This document shows, one piece after another, positions 63,139 through 64,000 of a stretch of DNA of 64,000 nucleotides. Each line of letters begins with the position of its first letter. Position 1 is the stretch's first letter. The stretch spans positions 1-64,000 of the forward strand of contig JAATEV010000068.1 of the NCBI GenBank assembly GCA_015655585.1, read 5' to 3'. The DNA is from Terriglobales bacterium. GTDB lineage: Bacteria > Acidobacteriota > Terriglobia > Terriglobales > Acidobacteriaceae. The notes below the pieces were generated by a model. The model was not told the DNA's origin and did no database searches. It saw only the letters and a program-made list of their open reading frames with translations. Both the position numbers and the translations under genes were made by a program.

Positions 63139-64000
63139 ATGCGTCGGATGAGCCGTGCTGTGCTGTTTCTTCTTTTTGTCGGTTTGCTTGGCGGGGTGGG
63201 TCAGGCGGAGACGCCGGAGAATGCGGATGTGGCTGAGCTGAAGAAGACCGTGCAAGAGCTGGCGGCTCGGGTGAGTGTGCTGGAGGAGGAGTTGCACCGG
63301 GAGCGTGGGGCTCGTTCGGTGGCAGAAAGCGGTGATGCCGCTCGGGTGGTTCCTGCGGCTTATACGGCGGAGGTTCGTCATGGCGTGGAAGATATTTCGA
63401 GCAGCGCGGGAGTAGCGGCTTATGTGCCGGTTGGTGTTACGAATACGCAGACGGCTGCGAGGAATGCTGCGGCGGTGTTGCCCTCTACGCTGCCGGGTGG
63501 GGCTACGCTGAACTATCAGCTTGATGGGTACTACGGGTATGACTTCAATCATCCGATTGGGAGGGTGGAGTATCTGCGGGCTTATGACGTTTTGAGCAAT
63601 GCATTCAGCATCAACCAGGCGGGCGTGGTGTTGGCTCTGGACCCGGATGTGGCGGCGGGGCGGCGGTATGGCGTGAGGCTGGATTTGCAGTTCGGGCAGG
63701 CTACGGAGACGCTGCAGGGGAGTCCGCAGAACGAGCCGCGACCGGAGATCTACAGGAACATCTTTCAGGCTTATGGGACGTATGTGGTTCCGCTGGGCAA
63801 GGGGCTGACGGTGGATGTGGGCAAGTGGTCGAGCTCGCTGGGGATCGAGGGGAACTATACGAAGGACCAGATGAATTATTCGCGGTCGTTCTACTTTGAT
63901 TATTTGCCCTTCTACCATGCGGGGGTGAGGGCCAGCTATAAGGTGAATGACAGGCTTACGGCGAACTATTGGCTGGTGAATGGGACGGACCAGTCGGAGC
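63139..64000 (+). CDS. BBP2-type outer-membrane porin, N-terminal part
   Basis: The gene runs off the right edge (287 codons visible) and is absent from the ORF track. ATG 63139 has GAGAGGAG upstream. A signal peptide (AVLFLLFVGLLGGVGQAE) precedes a short coiled coil (VAELKKTVQELAARVSVLEE) and then the beta-barrel: LNYQLDGYYGYDFNHPIGRV, FQAYGTYVVPLGKGLTVDVG, KWSSSLGIEGNYTKDQMNYS. These fit the putative beta-barrel porin-2 (OmpL-like) family. Such porins pass small solutes; specificity is unknown. Confidence 0.85.
   Translation, partial: MRRMSRAVLFLLFVGLLGGVGQAETPENADVAELKKTVQELAARVSVLEEELHRERGARSVAESGDAARVVPAAYTAEVRHGVEDISSSAGVAAYVPVGVTNTQTAARNAAAVLPSTLPGGATLNYQLDGYYGYDFNHPIGRVEYLRAYDVLSNAFSINQAGVVLALDPDVAAGRRYGVRLDLQFGQATETLQGSPQNEPRPEIYRNIFQAYGTYVVPLGKGLTVDVGKWSSSLGIEGNYTKDQMNYSRSFYFDYLPFYHAGVRASYKVNDRLTANYWLVNGTDQSE

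Overview
The window looks like a chromosomal segment of a subdivision-1 Acidobacteriota (Terriglobia; Granulicella, Edaphobacter or Terriglobus type). The reasons are the fairly high GC content, the gene content (tandem lactonase-like beta-propeller lipoproteins, M13 peptidase, DUF4397 lipoprotein, BBP2-type porin) and many intergenic mosaic repeats. The genus is inferred from gene content only; no database was searched.

Layout. 1-0.46 kb: 5' end of a class II ribonucleotide reductase gene on the minus strand, with a promoter and NrdR-box-like sites. 1-3.9 kb: GntR/YtrA-type regulator with an ABC ATPase and permease. 4-10.7 kb: secreted protein, tandem-fold esterase, HNH nuclease and amidase. 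11.1-12.7 kb: beta-carbonic anhydrase translationally coupled to a bestrophin-like channel. 13-15.4 kb: CorA, a LolD-like ATPase and a membrane protein. 16-20.1 kb: a four-gene secretion cluster resembling the Pseudomonas Fap functional-amyloid system. 20.3-32.9 kb: AcpS, MlaD/MCE protein, M13 peptidase, beta-propeller proteins, acyltransferase, PyrH and an FtsX-like permease. 33-38 kb: GT39-like membrane protein and rplM-rpsI-rpsB-tsf. 38-42.9 kb: polysaccharide polymerase-like protein, RodZ-like protein and an overlapping ACP/FkbH pair. 43-49.6 kb: metK, a transglutaminase-like protein lacking its usual His, DUF3455, Ada, ahcY and a DUF4397 lipoprotein. 49.8-56.9 kb: a ComEA-like HhH protein, then a complete his attenuator (His-rich leader peptide plus terminator) and hisI-G-D-C-B-H-F-A; hisE is not present. 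57.1-58.1 kb: aldo/keto reductase. 58.1-62.25 kb: a 4156-bp IS1595-type transposon with 22-bp inverted repeats and an 8-bp target duplication. It carries regulators, hypothetical genes, a Mu gpF-like protein and a class II tRNA. 63.1-64 kb: start of a BBP2-type porin.

Strongest novelty candidates. (a) The Fap-like cluster: its two small secreted proteins share a double-glycine-like leader motif that its C39 peptidase could recognise. (b) The tRNA in the transposon has a leucine-type body with encoded CCA but a UGG (proline) anticodon, so it might mistranslate proline codons as leucine. (c) The his attenuator. (d) The carbonic anhydrase-bestrophin and ACP-FkbH overlapping pairs.
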